Assembly: GCA_045600225.1 (NCBI GenBank)
Contig: JAZRXL010000068.1
Span: 13,142 to 77,141, forward strand
Origin: UBA1181 sp045600225
GTDB taxonomy: Bacteria; Bacteroidota; Bacteroidia; Bacteroidales; Paludibacteraceae
Direction of reading: 5' to 3'
Length of the DNA: 64,000 bases
Below are positions 1 through 7,382 of this stretch, piece after piece. Within the stretch, counting starts at the first letter, position 1. Every line of letters starts with the position of its first letter. Position numbers and translations under genes: made by a program. The notes beneath the pieces are model-generated. The model ran no database searches, was not told the origin of the DNA, and saw nothing but the letters and a program-made list of their open reading frames with translations.

Positions 1-1312
1 GAATATTTACGGCTCCGTCAGCACCCATAACTGCAATTTCTGCATTTGGATAAGCAAAGTTGATGTCAGCGCCAGTATGTTTACTTGACATCACAATGTA
101 TGCACCTCCGTAGGCTTTGCGTGTGATGATTGTAATCTTAGGAACGGTTGCCTCTACATAAGCGTATACGATCTTTGCTCCGTGACGGATGATACCATTG
201 TGCTCTTGTGTACATCCTGGTAAGAATCCTGGAACATCAACAAATGATACAATAGGAATACTGAAGCAATCGCAGAAACGGATGAATCTTGCAGCTTTGT
301 CAGATGCGTCAATATCCAAAACACCCGCTTGGAATTCAGGTTGGTTGGCAACAATACCAATCACCTTACCCTCTATTCTTGCGAAACCGATTAGAATATT
401 TGGTGCGAATGTTTCTTGAATTTCAAAGAAGTAGTTGTTGTCGACAATAGATTCGATCAACTCCTTCATGTTGTAAGGCTTGCTTGGGTCTGTTGGAATA
501 AACTCATCCAAATTAATTGTCTCAGGCTCCATGCTTGGAGTGAATTGAGAATTTGGAGCGTCATCCACATTGTTCGAAGGTAAGAATGAGAGCAATTCAC
601 GAACCATAACCAATGTGTTCTCTTCATTCTCTCCAATGAAATGAGCAACACCACTTGTCGAGTTGTGGACAGCTGCGCCTCCCAATTGCTCTTTGTCTAC
701 ATCCTCATGAGTCACTGTCTTTACTACATCTGGACCTGTTACGAACATGTGACTCTTCTCTTTAACCATGAAGATAAAGTCTGTCAATGCAGGGGAGTAA
801 CATGCTCCACCAGCACATGGGCCTAAGATAACAGAGATTTGAGGAATAACACCTGATGCAATTGTGTTTTGATAGAAAATGTCTCCATAACCAGCCAAAC
901 TAGAAACGCCTTCTTGAATACGAGCACCTCCAGAGTCGTTCAACGCGATGATAGGCACTCCCATTTTAAGAGCAAGCTTTTGCAACTTGACAATCTTGTT
1001 GGCATTTGTGCGGCTCAATGATCCACCAAATACAGTAAAGTCGTATGCATATACATAAACCAAGCGACCGTCAATCTTACCATATCCACCGACAATACCA
1101 TCACCTGCCAATTGTTGTTTGTCTAAACCGAAATTGTGACATTGGTGAATGACAAATTTGTCGATTTCGACGAATGTTCCTTTATCTAAAAGGATGGCAA
1201 TTCGCTCTCTTGCTGTTAATTTTCCAGCTTGATGCTGTTTTTCAATACGATCTGCATCGCCAGCTTCTGCTTTTCGATTCAGTTCTATAAACTTATCATT
1301 AGGAGATTCCAT
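1..1312 (-). CDS. Acyl-CoA carboxylase carboxyltransferase (beta) subunit, partial
   Basis: This gene runs off the left edge; 437 N-terminal codons from an ATG at 1312 are visible and open throughout. The protein transfers the carboxyl group from carboxybiotin to an acyl-CoA, most likely propionyl-CoA (or the reverse, methylmalonyl-CoA decarboxylation). Visible signatures are DSGGARIQEG at about residues 126-135 and GPCAGGACYSPAL at 164-176, the oxyanion-hole glycine stretches of the crotonase-fold carboxyltransferases. A second copy of the fold follows with VPGFLPG and GGAYIVMSSK. The family is usually about 510-520 residues, so roughly 80 residues are missing. It is the last visible gene of the carboxylase operon, 14 bases after the biotin carrier gene. 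Family is clear; the exact acyl-CoA substrate is inferred. Confidence 0.93.
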   Translation of the reverse strand, partial: MESPNDKFIELNRKAEAGDADRIEKQHQAGKLTARERIAILLDKGTFVEIDKFVIHQCHNFGLDKQQLAGDGIVGGYGKIDGRLVYVYAYDFTVFGGSLSRTNANKIVKLQKLALKMGVPIIALNDSGGARIQEGVSSLAGYGDIFYQNTIASGVIPQISVILGPCAGGACYSPALTDFIFMVKEKSHMFVTGPDVVKTVTHEDVDKEQLGGAAVHNSTSGVAHFIGENEENTLVMVRELLSFLPSNNVDDAPNSQFTPSMEPETINLDEFIPTDPSKPYNMKELIESIVDNNYFFEIQETFAPNILIGFARIEGKVIGIVANQPEFQAGVLDIDASDKAARFIRFCDCFSIPIVSFVDVPGFLPGCTQEHNGIIRHGAKIVYAYVEATVPKITIITRKAYGGAYIVMSSKHTGADINFAYPNAEIAVMGADGAVNI

Positions 1313-1326
1313 TCTGATCCTTTCTT

Positions 1327-1851
1327 TTAATTATTTTCTTCTTCTGGTGCTTCTCCCAACTCAATCAATGATTGATTTCCTGAGATGTTGTCACCTTCGC
1401 TAACTAACACTTTCTTTACCAAGCATCTGTCATTTACCTTGTATTCACTTTGCATCTTCATTGCTTCGATTACAATGACAGGTTGTCCTGGATCAACTAT
1501 ATCACCCTCTTTTACCAAAACTCTAACTACCTTACCTGGCATAGGAGAGAATATCTTATCTTGCTTTTCGCTTGATTTCGCCTTTTTTGCACCATATTGG
1601 TATGGGCTGATAATCTCTACAGGGAATGTGTTGAATGCAACACTCACTGTGTAGTTAAGATTGTTGGTAGAACTAGGTTTTAGTTCTGCATTGTATGAAT
1701 GGCCATCTTCAGATATGATAGAACATAGTCCGTTCTCTGCCATCACAATGTCTAAGTTGTATGTCTTATCGTCAACCAAAATCTCGACCTTGTTATCCTC
1801 TTTGTTTACAAGTGAAATTTCCTTGATCTTGTTTCCGATTTTAATTTTCAT
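1327..1851 (-). CDS. Biotin carboxyl carrier subunit of acyl-CoA carboxylase
   Basis: A 174-residue biotin carrier protein that shuttles carboxybiotin between the biotin carboxylase and the carboxyltransferase encoded on either side. The C-terminal 75 residues form a biotinyl/lipoyl domain with the biotinylation motif EAMKM; the modified lysine is K132. PMPGKVV about 30 residues earlier is the usual first half of the domain. The first 80 residues match the variable N-terminal portion seen in carriers of propionyl-CoA carboxylase and methylmalonyl-CoA decarboxylase systems, followed by a short charged linker. ATG start at 1851 lies 44 bases after the stop of the biotin carboxylase gene, consistent with one operon. 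Confidence 0.93.
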   Translation of the reverse strand: MKIKIGNKIKEISLVNKEDNKVEILVDDKTYNLDIVMAENGLCSIISEDGHSYNAELKPSSTNNLNYTVSVAFNTFPVEIISPYQYGAKKAKSSEKQDKIFSPMPGKVVRVLVKEGDIVDPGQPVIVIEAMKMQSEYKVNDRCLVKKVLVSEGDNISGNQSLIELGEAPEEENN

Positions 1852-1895
1852 ACTTATATATATTTATATTGTTTTCCACCTTGTTTATGAGTGTT

Positions 1896-3419
1896 TTACC
1901 ATCTCATATTATTGCGTTTGCCAAATTCTTTCCAACGACTAATTGGACGATTGTCATTAGAAGCACATACGTTTGGTTTCTCCTCATTCATCAGATAGTC
2001 AAAGTAGGCTGCAATGGCTGCGATATCCTCAGCTTTGTGTGTCTCCTCAGAATCCTCTTCCAATGTAATCTTCTCCAAAACTTCCTTGTTGTTCTCAAGG
2101 AAAGATGTAGTATAGTGTCCTTTGACAAAATCAGGCACTTCTAATATCTTACGGAGGTAAGAAAGGTTAGTTTTGGTACCTGTAATCTTATATTCGTAAA
2201 GCACACGACGCATACGTTCAATCGCATATGTTCTGTTAGCTGCCCAAACAACCAACTTGCTCAACATTGAATCGTAGTAGATAGGAATTTCGTATCCCTC
2301 ATAGCAGAAACTGTCAACGCGAACTCCAATACCTGAAGGCTCTGTCATTAATTTAATGATACCTGGGGTAGGGGTGAAGTTATTCTCTGCATCCTCTGCG
2401 CAAATACGACACTCTATGGCGTGACCTCTTTGGGATAGGTCCTCTTGTTTGAAACGCAACTTTTCTCCGTCAGCAACCTTGATCTGCTCTTTTACCAAAT
2501 CAATACCCAAAACCTCCTCAGTAATTGGATGTTCAACTTGTAAACGGGTATTCATTTCAAGGAAGTAGTAGTTTTGCTTGTCATCCACCATGAACTCGAT
2601 TGTTCCTGCTCCTTCGTACTTTACAGCAGATGCTGCACGAACGGCAATTGCCCCCATTTCTTTTCTTGTCTTGTCGGAAATGAAAGGAGATGGAGTCTCT
2701 TCAATTACCTTTTGGTGTTTTCTTTGTATAGAACATTCGCGCTCGAATAGATGAACTACATTTCCATGCTTGTCGGCTAATACTTGGAACTCAATATGGT
2801 GAGGGTTCTCGATTAGTTTCTCAATGTAAACTGTACCATTAGCAAAAGAAGACTCAGCCTCTGAAATAGCACTTTCGTAAGCATTCTTCAACTCGCTAAT
2901 CTCTCTAATAATACGGATTCCTTTTCCTCCACCTCCTGCAGAGGCTTTGATCATGACAGGTAGACCAATTTGCTTTGCAGTTTCCAAAGCCTCTTCGTAA
3001 GATTTAAGAGGACTCTCTGTTCCTGGTACAACGGGAACACCTGCAGCGATCATTAGTTTTCTTGCGGTGATCTTATCACCCATATCACGGATTGCTTGGT
3101 GAGGAGCACCAATAAAGATGATGCCTTCTTTCTCGCATCGCTCTGCAAAATCAGCATTCTCTGAAAGAAAGCCATATCCAGGATGGATAGCATCTGCATT
3201 GAATTTCTTCGCTGCAGCAATGATGTTCTCAACATTCAAGTAACTTGCTGATGATTGAGCAGGACCAATACAAACTGCTTCGTCTGCAAAGAAAACATGT
3301 CTTGAGGTACGGTCTGCTTCTGAATAAACTGCTAATGTCTTGATCCCCATCTCTCTACAAGAGCGCATCACACGCATTGCAATTTCACCTCTGTTAGCAA
3401 CCAGAATTTTAGATATCAT
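1896..3419 (-). CDS. Biotin carboxylase subunit of acyl-CoA carboxylase
   Basis: ATP-dependent carboxylation of biotin on the carrier protein, first half-reaction of the complex. The N-terminal fold starts ISKILVANRGEIAMRV, the ATP-grasp glycine loop GGGGKGIR is at residues 162-169, and EMNTRLQVEHPITE holds the metal and catalytic residues. The body is standard for AccC/PccA; a tail of about 60 residues after the usual end (rich in acidic residues and ending near a WKEFGKRN sequence) is extra compared with E. coli AccC. I chose the ATG at 3419; a TTG two codons upstream (3425) is also in frame but lacks support. First gene of the operon, with a promoter about 170 bases upstream. Confidence 0.94.
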   Translation of the reverse strand: MISKILVANRGEIAMRVMRSCREMGIKTLAVYSEADRTSRHVFFADEAVCIGPAQSSASYLNVENIIAAAKKFNADAIHPGYGFLSENADFAERCEKEGIIFIGAPHQAIRDMGDKITARKLMIAAGVPVVPGTESPLKSYEEALETAKQIGLPVMIKASAGGGGKGIRIIREISELKNAYESAISEAESSFANGTVYIEKLIENPHHIEFQVLADKHGNVVHLFERECSIQRKHQKVIEETPSPFISDKTRKEMGAIAVRAASAVKYEGAGTIEFMVDDKQNYYFLEMNTRLQVEHPITEEVLGIDLVKEQIKVADGEKLRFKQEDLSQRGHAIECRICAEDAENNFTPTPGIIKLMTEPSGIGVRVDSFCYEGYEIPIYYDSMLSKLVVWAANRTYAIERMRRVLYEYKITGTKTNLSYLRKILEVPDFVKGHYTTSFLENNKEVLEKITLEEDSEETHKAEDIAAIAAYFDYLMNEEKPNVCASNDNRPISRWKEFGKRNNMRW

Positions 3420-3586
3420 ATACAAAACATTTTTGATAGGAATTGCGCTCGTACATGCTTGTTAATTTATATCTCTCACTATGCTGATAACGGCGGATTC
3501 CTTTTCGATTTTCAACTATTTTATTGTTGTTGACTTGTTATTATTGCAAGAAAAAACATCGACTTGCTATCAAGCCAAAATCGGAG

Positions 3587-3617
3587 CAAAGATACATCCT
3601 TTTTTTTAAACTTGCAA
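3587..3617 (-). promoter_or_regulatory. Promoter of the acyl-CoA carboxylase operon
   Basis: On the minus strand there is a TATCTTTG box (3587-3594) preceded, after 20 bases, by TTG (3615-3617). This fits the Bacteroidetes primary sigma consensus TTG-N19/20-TAnnTTTG. It would give a leader of about 160 bases before the biotin carboxylase ATG at 3419. Nothing recognisable as a riboswitch was seen in that leader. Confidence 0.65.
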
Positions 3618-3719
3618 TATTCAAAATACTAATTGCATAAAATATTATAAAATGTGTAATTATGTTAATTAGTTTTAAAATGATGGTTGAAAAAAATCTA
3701 AAATCTTTTTGAAAAACCC

Positions 3720-3751
3720 TTTGTATGTTATATGCGCTTTTTATACATTTG
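3720..3751 (+). promoter_or_regulatory. Promoter of the dicarboxylate symporter gene
   Basis: TTTG (3720-3723), a 20-base spacer, then TACATTTG (3744-3751), an exact match to the Bacteroidetes promoter form. It implies a leader of about 80 bases. It lies 126 bases from the carboxylase operon promoter and points the other way, so the 418-base gap 3420-3837 is a divergent regulatory region; the rest of it is AT-rich with no ORF I would call. Confidence 0.65.
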
Positions 3752-3837
3752 CGGAGTTTTTTTCCAGAGGGTTTACGTCTCTATTGGATTGATTATTTTA
3801 ATAGGTATATAAAGCAGAAAATTTTAATTTATTTTTT

Positions 3838-5415
3838 ATGGATAGTAATAAGAATGGCGCTCCTTCATTGGATAAGGAACGCCAAAAGCGTAAAAAAATC
3901 ATTGGAATGGCTGCGTCTGTCATCCTTACATTGATTGTTTGGTTGATGCCGACGGCCTCATTTGGTGTTCCTGGCTTAACAGTCGTGGAGCAAAGAATTA
4001 TTGCAATTTTCGTTTTGGCAGCTGTCATGTGGATTTTGGAGCCAATTCCAATCTGGGGAACATCTGTAGTGGTAATGGTTCTTATGTTGTTGACCACATC
4101 CAATAGTATGATTAGTTTCTTCCATGACTCGATGACACCGGAGATGATTAAGGAGTTGGGTAAGAATTCAACAACTATGATCGATGGTAATTTAACACCT
4201 ATTTTGAGTGCAAAAGCTATTATGGCTGCATTTGCAGATCCAACAGTTATGCTCTTTATGGGAGGTTTCGTATTAGCTATTGCTGCCACAAAATATAAAT
4301 TGGATGCTACCTTGGCAAGTGCAATTTTGAAACCATTTGGAACAAAACCTAAGTTCGTTATGTTAGGTTTCATCGTTGTAACTGCATTTTTGTCTATGTT
4401 CATGAGTAATACCGCAACTGCCGCTATGATGATTGCCATCTTGGTTCCTGTATTAAGCGCAATGCCTGAATCTGATAATAAGGGACGTGTTGGTTTGGCT
4501 CTTTCTATTCCGGTAGCTGCTAACATTGGTGGTATTGGTTCTCCTATCGGAACACCTCCAAATGTTGTTGCAGTTGGTTGGTTAGAGAAGGCTGGTGTAG
4601 GTATTGGCTTTGGTACTTGGATGATGGTGATGGTTCCAGTAGCTGCATTGATCCTTTTCATTGCTTGGGTTTTCCTTTGCAAAATGTTCCCAACTAAACA
4701 AGAGAAGATCGAAGTTAAGTTGGATGGTGAAGTGGACAAGAGTCCTAAGGCACTAGTTGTGTATATTACATTCGCCCTAACTATCTTCTTGTGGGTTTTC
4801 GGTAAAGATGGTCTTTCAATTGGTGATTTTACCATTATTCCATCTTTGGGATTAAGTGCCAATGTTGTTGCTTTGTTGCCTTTTGCAGTTTTCTGTATCA
4901 CTGGTGTTTTTGAAAAGAAAGATTTGGCAAAGATCGATTGGGATGTGCTTTGGCTTGTAGCTGGAGGTTTTGCATTAGGTGTTGGATTGGAAGGCAAGTT
5001 GGGTCCTGACGGACTCACAATGTCTAAACACATTGTAGGTTCTATTGATTTTAGCACTTGGCAGACTTTTGCATTGATTGTTGGTTCTGGTGTACTATGT
5101 TTGGTAATGTCAACATTTATGTCTAACTCTGCTACTGCAGCTTTGTTGATTCCTATTTTTGTGGCCTTGGCACAAGACCCTGCCATGGCGGCTAAGTTGG
5201 AGCCTTATGGTGGTATTACTACTTTGATTGTAGGTTTGGCACTTTCTGCTTCTTTTGCGATGTCGTTGCCAATTTCCACTCCTCCAAATGCAATTGCATA
5301 TTCAAAGGGATTCATCAAGCAAAAGGAAATGGCTTTGGTTGGAATCTTCGTTGGTGTGATTAGTTTGATTATTGGTTATTTTGTATTATTCAACTTTAGT
5401 GGATTGTTGAAATAA
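3838..5415 (+). CDS. DASS (SLC13) family dicarboxylate/anion:sodium symporter
   Basis: A 525-residue inner-membrane carrier of the divalent anion:Na+ symporter family, which includes VcINDY and bacterial succinate/citrate carriers. The inverted-repeat signatures are present: NTATAA near residue 190 followed by GTPPNV near 239, and SNSATAA near 427 followed by STPPNA near 480; these helix hairpins bind Na+ and the carboxylate. About eleven hydrophobic segments follow a short charged N-terminus. The ATG at 3838 has a good promoter upstream. The next gene is a porin behind a terminator-like hairpin, so the pair may move dicarboxylates across both membranes. Substrate (succinate, fumarate, malate or another anion) cannot be fixed from sequence. 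Confidence 0.88.
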   Translation: MDSNKNGAPSLDKERQKRKKIIGMAASVILTLIVWLMPTASFGVPGLTVVEQRIIAIFVLAAVMWILEPIPIWGTSVVVMVLMLLTTSNSMISFFHDSMTPEMIKELGKNSTTMIDGNLTPILSAKAIMAAFADPTVMLFMGGFVLAIAATKYKLDATLASAILKPFGTKPKFVMLGFIVVTAFLSMFMSNTATAAMMIAILVPVLSAMPESDNKGRVGLALSIPVAANIGGIGSPIGTPPNVVAVGWLEKAGVGIGFGTWMMVMVPVAALILFIAWVFLCKMFPTKQEKIEVKLDGEVDKSPKALVVYITFALTIFLWVFGKDGLSIGDFTIIPSLGLSANVVALLPFAVFCITGVFEKKDLAKIDWDVLWLVAGGFALGVGLEGKLGPDGLTMSKHIVGSIDFSTWQTFALIVGSGVLCLVMSTFMSNSATAALLIPIFVALAQDPAMAAKLEPYGGITTLIVGLALSASFAMSLPISTPPNAIAYSKGFIKQKEMALVGIFVGVISLIIGYFVLFNFSGLLK

Positions 5416-5441
5416 TATGCCATCAATATTGAGATAGTTGT

Positions 5442-5490
5442 GAATTGCGAGTTATGGATCTTTATGATCTGTGACTCGTAGTTCTTTTTT
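5442..5490 (+). terminator. Terminator-like hairpin with G-U pairs after the symporter gene
   Basis: Arms 5442-5460 and 5466-5484 form an uninterrupted 19-pair RNA stem around a TTTAT loop, followed by six Ts. Five of the pairs are G-U and only pair in RNA made from the plus strand, so it works as a plus-strand structure. It may be a terminator or attenuator between the symporter and porin genes. Confidence 0.7.
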
Positions 5491-5506
5491 ATAAATTATA
5501 AATAAA

Positions 5507-6910
5507 ATGAAACGATTTTTTGCTTTGGCAGCGACTGTGTTGTCGCTTAATGCATTGTCAGCCCAAGATACTATTGTGGCTAAAGTAGTTTCCGAGGAAC
5601 CTGCAAATGCAGAGGTTGCTCAGGAGAAACCAAAGAATGGAGGAAAGGTGAAATTTAAACCTTATGGATTCATTCGTAACTATTTTTACTACGATTCTCG
5701 TCAAAACATCCAATCAAATGCAGGTTTGTATAATCAAATACCAAAGGATGAGAGTTGGAATGAGACTCATGATGAGGATTTGAATGCACTTCCTTCTGCT
5801 ACTTTCTTGGCAATCACTTCTCGTCTTGGTTTAGATGTGTCAGGTGTAAGAGCGCTAAACGCTGATTTGTCTGCTAAGATTGAGACTGACTTTTGTGGTT
5901 TTGCTCAAAGCACAACAATGCTTCGTATTCGTCAGGCTTATATGAAGATGAAGTGGGAGCACCATTCATTCTTGGCTGGACAGGCTTGGCATCCGATGAC
6001 TGGAGATCTTCCTGACGTATTGGGCTTGGCTTCTGGTTCTCCATTCCAACCATTTAGCCGTTCTCCTCAATTGAGATATGACTATACAATTAGCAAGATG
6101 CGTTTCACAGGAGCTGCTATCTGGCAATTCCAATACAAGTCGGTAGGACCTAATGGAAAGTCTGAGGATTATCTGAACAAAGGCATAATGCCGGAATTCT
6201 TCTTGGGATTGGACTATGCAAATGAAAAAGGTTTCCAAATTGGAGCTGGTGTTGATTTGTTGAGATTGAGACCTCGTACTACTATGGAGACAGCTTATCA
6301 GTATGATGCAGTTGTCTCTGATACAATCTCTTTAGGTGATGGTATATTCAAGGTTCAAGAGAGAGATACTGTAATGACAGGAAAGACAAAGCGTATTGTT
6401 AAAGAGTATGCTTTCTCTGTTTCTCCTATGATGTTCATTAATTACAAACATGATAAGTTCTTGCTTCGTTGGAAGGGAGTGTTTGGTCAAAATACTGCTC
6501 ATTTGAATATGATGAGTGGATATGGAGTGACAGCAGTAAATGAGGATGGAACATACGAGTACTCTCCATTGAGAAGCTTCTCAACATGGTTGAACCTTTC
6601 TTATGGTTCTAAGTTCAAGGTAAACCTATTTGGTGGTTACTTCAAGAATTTTGGAATGAAAGAAGCTTTAGCTGGTGATTTGTATGTAAACGGAGCTTCT
6701 AATATTGATTATATTTGGCGTGTATGTCCAGCATTGACTTACAACATGAACAAGTTGACATTTGGTGTAGAATATGAGTTGACAACTGTAGGTTATGGAA
6801 ATACAGCGGATAAGTCGCTTAAGAATGGTCACGATGAGTTTGGAAAGGTCGTTGCAGACCACAATGTAATGAATAACCGTGTATGTGTTATGATTAAATA
6901 TGCTTGGTAA
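5507..6910 (+). CDS. Outer-membrane porin, DcaP-like
   Basis: A 467-residue protein with an N-terminal signal peptide (cleavage expected after LNALSAQ), then a periplasmic linker and a long run of alternating aromatic/hydrophobic beta strands ending in an aromatic residue (KYAW), the usual outer-membrane beta-barrel C-terminus. The opening strand KFKPYGFIRNYFYYDSR and the overall layout resemble DcaP-like porins, which pass dicarboxylates and other small anions; this fits its position 91 bases after a dicarboxylate symporter gene. The function as a general or dicarboxylate porin is inferred from fold and neighbourhood, not from a specific motif. Confidence 0.72.
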   Translation: MKRFFALAATVLSLNALSAQDTIVAKVVSEEPANAEVAQEKPKNGGKVKFKPYGFIRNYFYYDSRQNIQSNAGLYNQIPKDESWNETHDEDLNALPSATFLAITSRLGLDVSGVRALNADLSAKIETDFCGFAQSTTMLRIRQAYMKMKWEHHSFLAGQAWHPMTGDLPDVLGLASGSPFQPFSRSPQLRYDYTISKMRFTGAAIWQFQYKSVGPNGKSEDYLNKGIMPEFFLGLDYANEKGFQIGAGVDLLRLRPRTTMETAYQYDAVVSDTISLGDGIFKVQERDTVMTGKTKRIVKEYAFSVSPMMFINYKHDKFLLRWKGVFGQNTAHLNMMSGYGVTAVNEDGTYEYSPLRSFSTWLNLSYGSKFKVNLFGGYFKNFGMKEALAGDLYVNGASNIDYIWRVCPALTYNMNKLTFGVEYELTTVGYGNTADKSLKNGHDEFGKVVADHNVMNNRVCVMIKYAW

Positions 6911-6998
6911 TCGACGGTACCTATTGCTATAATTGATTGCTCAAATATAGCTTCTGTCCAAAAGTTTACAAGCGAATTTTAATACTTAAAAAAAGAGT

Positions 6999-7035
6999 AG
7001 GGATGTAATTTTTAATATTATGTCCCTATTTTTTG
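6999..7035 (+). terminator. Hairpin 1 of a duplicated pair (porin terminator)
   Basis: TAGGGATGTAAT (6999-7010) pairs with ATTATGTCCCTA (7018-7029) through twelve pairs including two G-U, followed by six Ts. It sits 89 bases after the porin stop and probably ends that transcript. A near-identical hairpin lies at 7183-7213. Confidence 0.7.
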
Positions 7036-7140
7036 TGGATGTTTATAATGCGTAAAATAAAGGATTCGTCTGCATTTGTCTTTAATGTAAAGGATGGCAG
7101 TTTTAGCACGCATTGATTTATGAAGACGATTTTATTTATC

Positions 7141-7160
7141 TGATAATTAATGAATTATCA
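7141..7160. promoter_or_regulatory. AT-rich palindrome upstream of nrdD (possible operator)
   Basis: Two perfect 8-base arms, TGATAATT and AATTATCA, separated by four bases. It has the size and symmetry of a homodimeric regulator site and stands alone in the nrdD upstream region, between the two hairpins. It is not an FNR/CRP half-site arrangement I recognise. Function is a guess. Confidence 0.35.
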
Positions 7161-7182
7161 TTTTGTTAATAACTTAATTGAA

Positions 7183-7218
7183 TAGGGATGTAATTATTAA
7201 AATTATATCCCTATTTTT
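7183..7218 (+). terminator. Hairpin 2 of a duplicated pair (nrdD upstream region)
   Basis: TAGGGATGTAAT (7183-7194) pairs with ATTATATCCCTA (7202-7213), followed by five Ts. The first arm is identical to that of hairpin 1 and the second differs by one base. It looks like a second intrinsic terminator, 170 bases before the nrdD start, so it may either back up the first or attenuate nrdD. The rest of the 472-base gap 6911-7382 holds no ORF I would call. Confidence 0.6.
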
Positions 7219-7382
7219 GTTTTGTCCTTCTGACTTGTTCGAAATGTAGTAAATAGGGAAGTTTGTTGGATGTTTGATTGTTTTTCTGCAGATTCATTTT
7301 GAATAGTGATGATTTCAGTCATCTGAGGACTAACATATATCGGAAAAAAATTAATATAAAAACATAAAGAATTAAAGATAAA

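Noticed and set aside
3798..5186. Very long open frame (462 codons) on the minus strand inside the symporter gene
   Set aside because: It mirrors the low-complexity codon pattern of the membrane protein on the plus strand, has no family motif, and the plus-strand frame has complete DASS signatures and a promoter.
6911..7382. NrdR box or FNR-type site upstream of nrdD
   Set aside because: I looked for the usual NrdR and FNR palindromes and found none; only the unassigned TGATAATT/AATTATCA palindrome is present.
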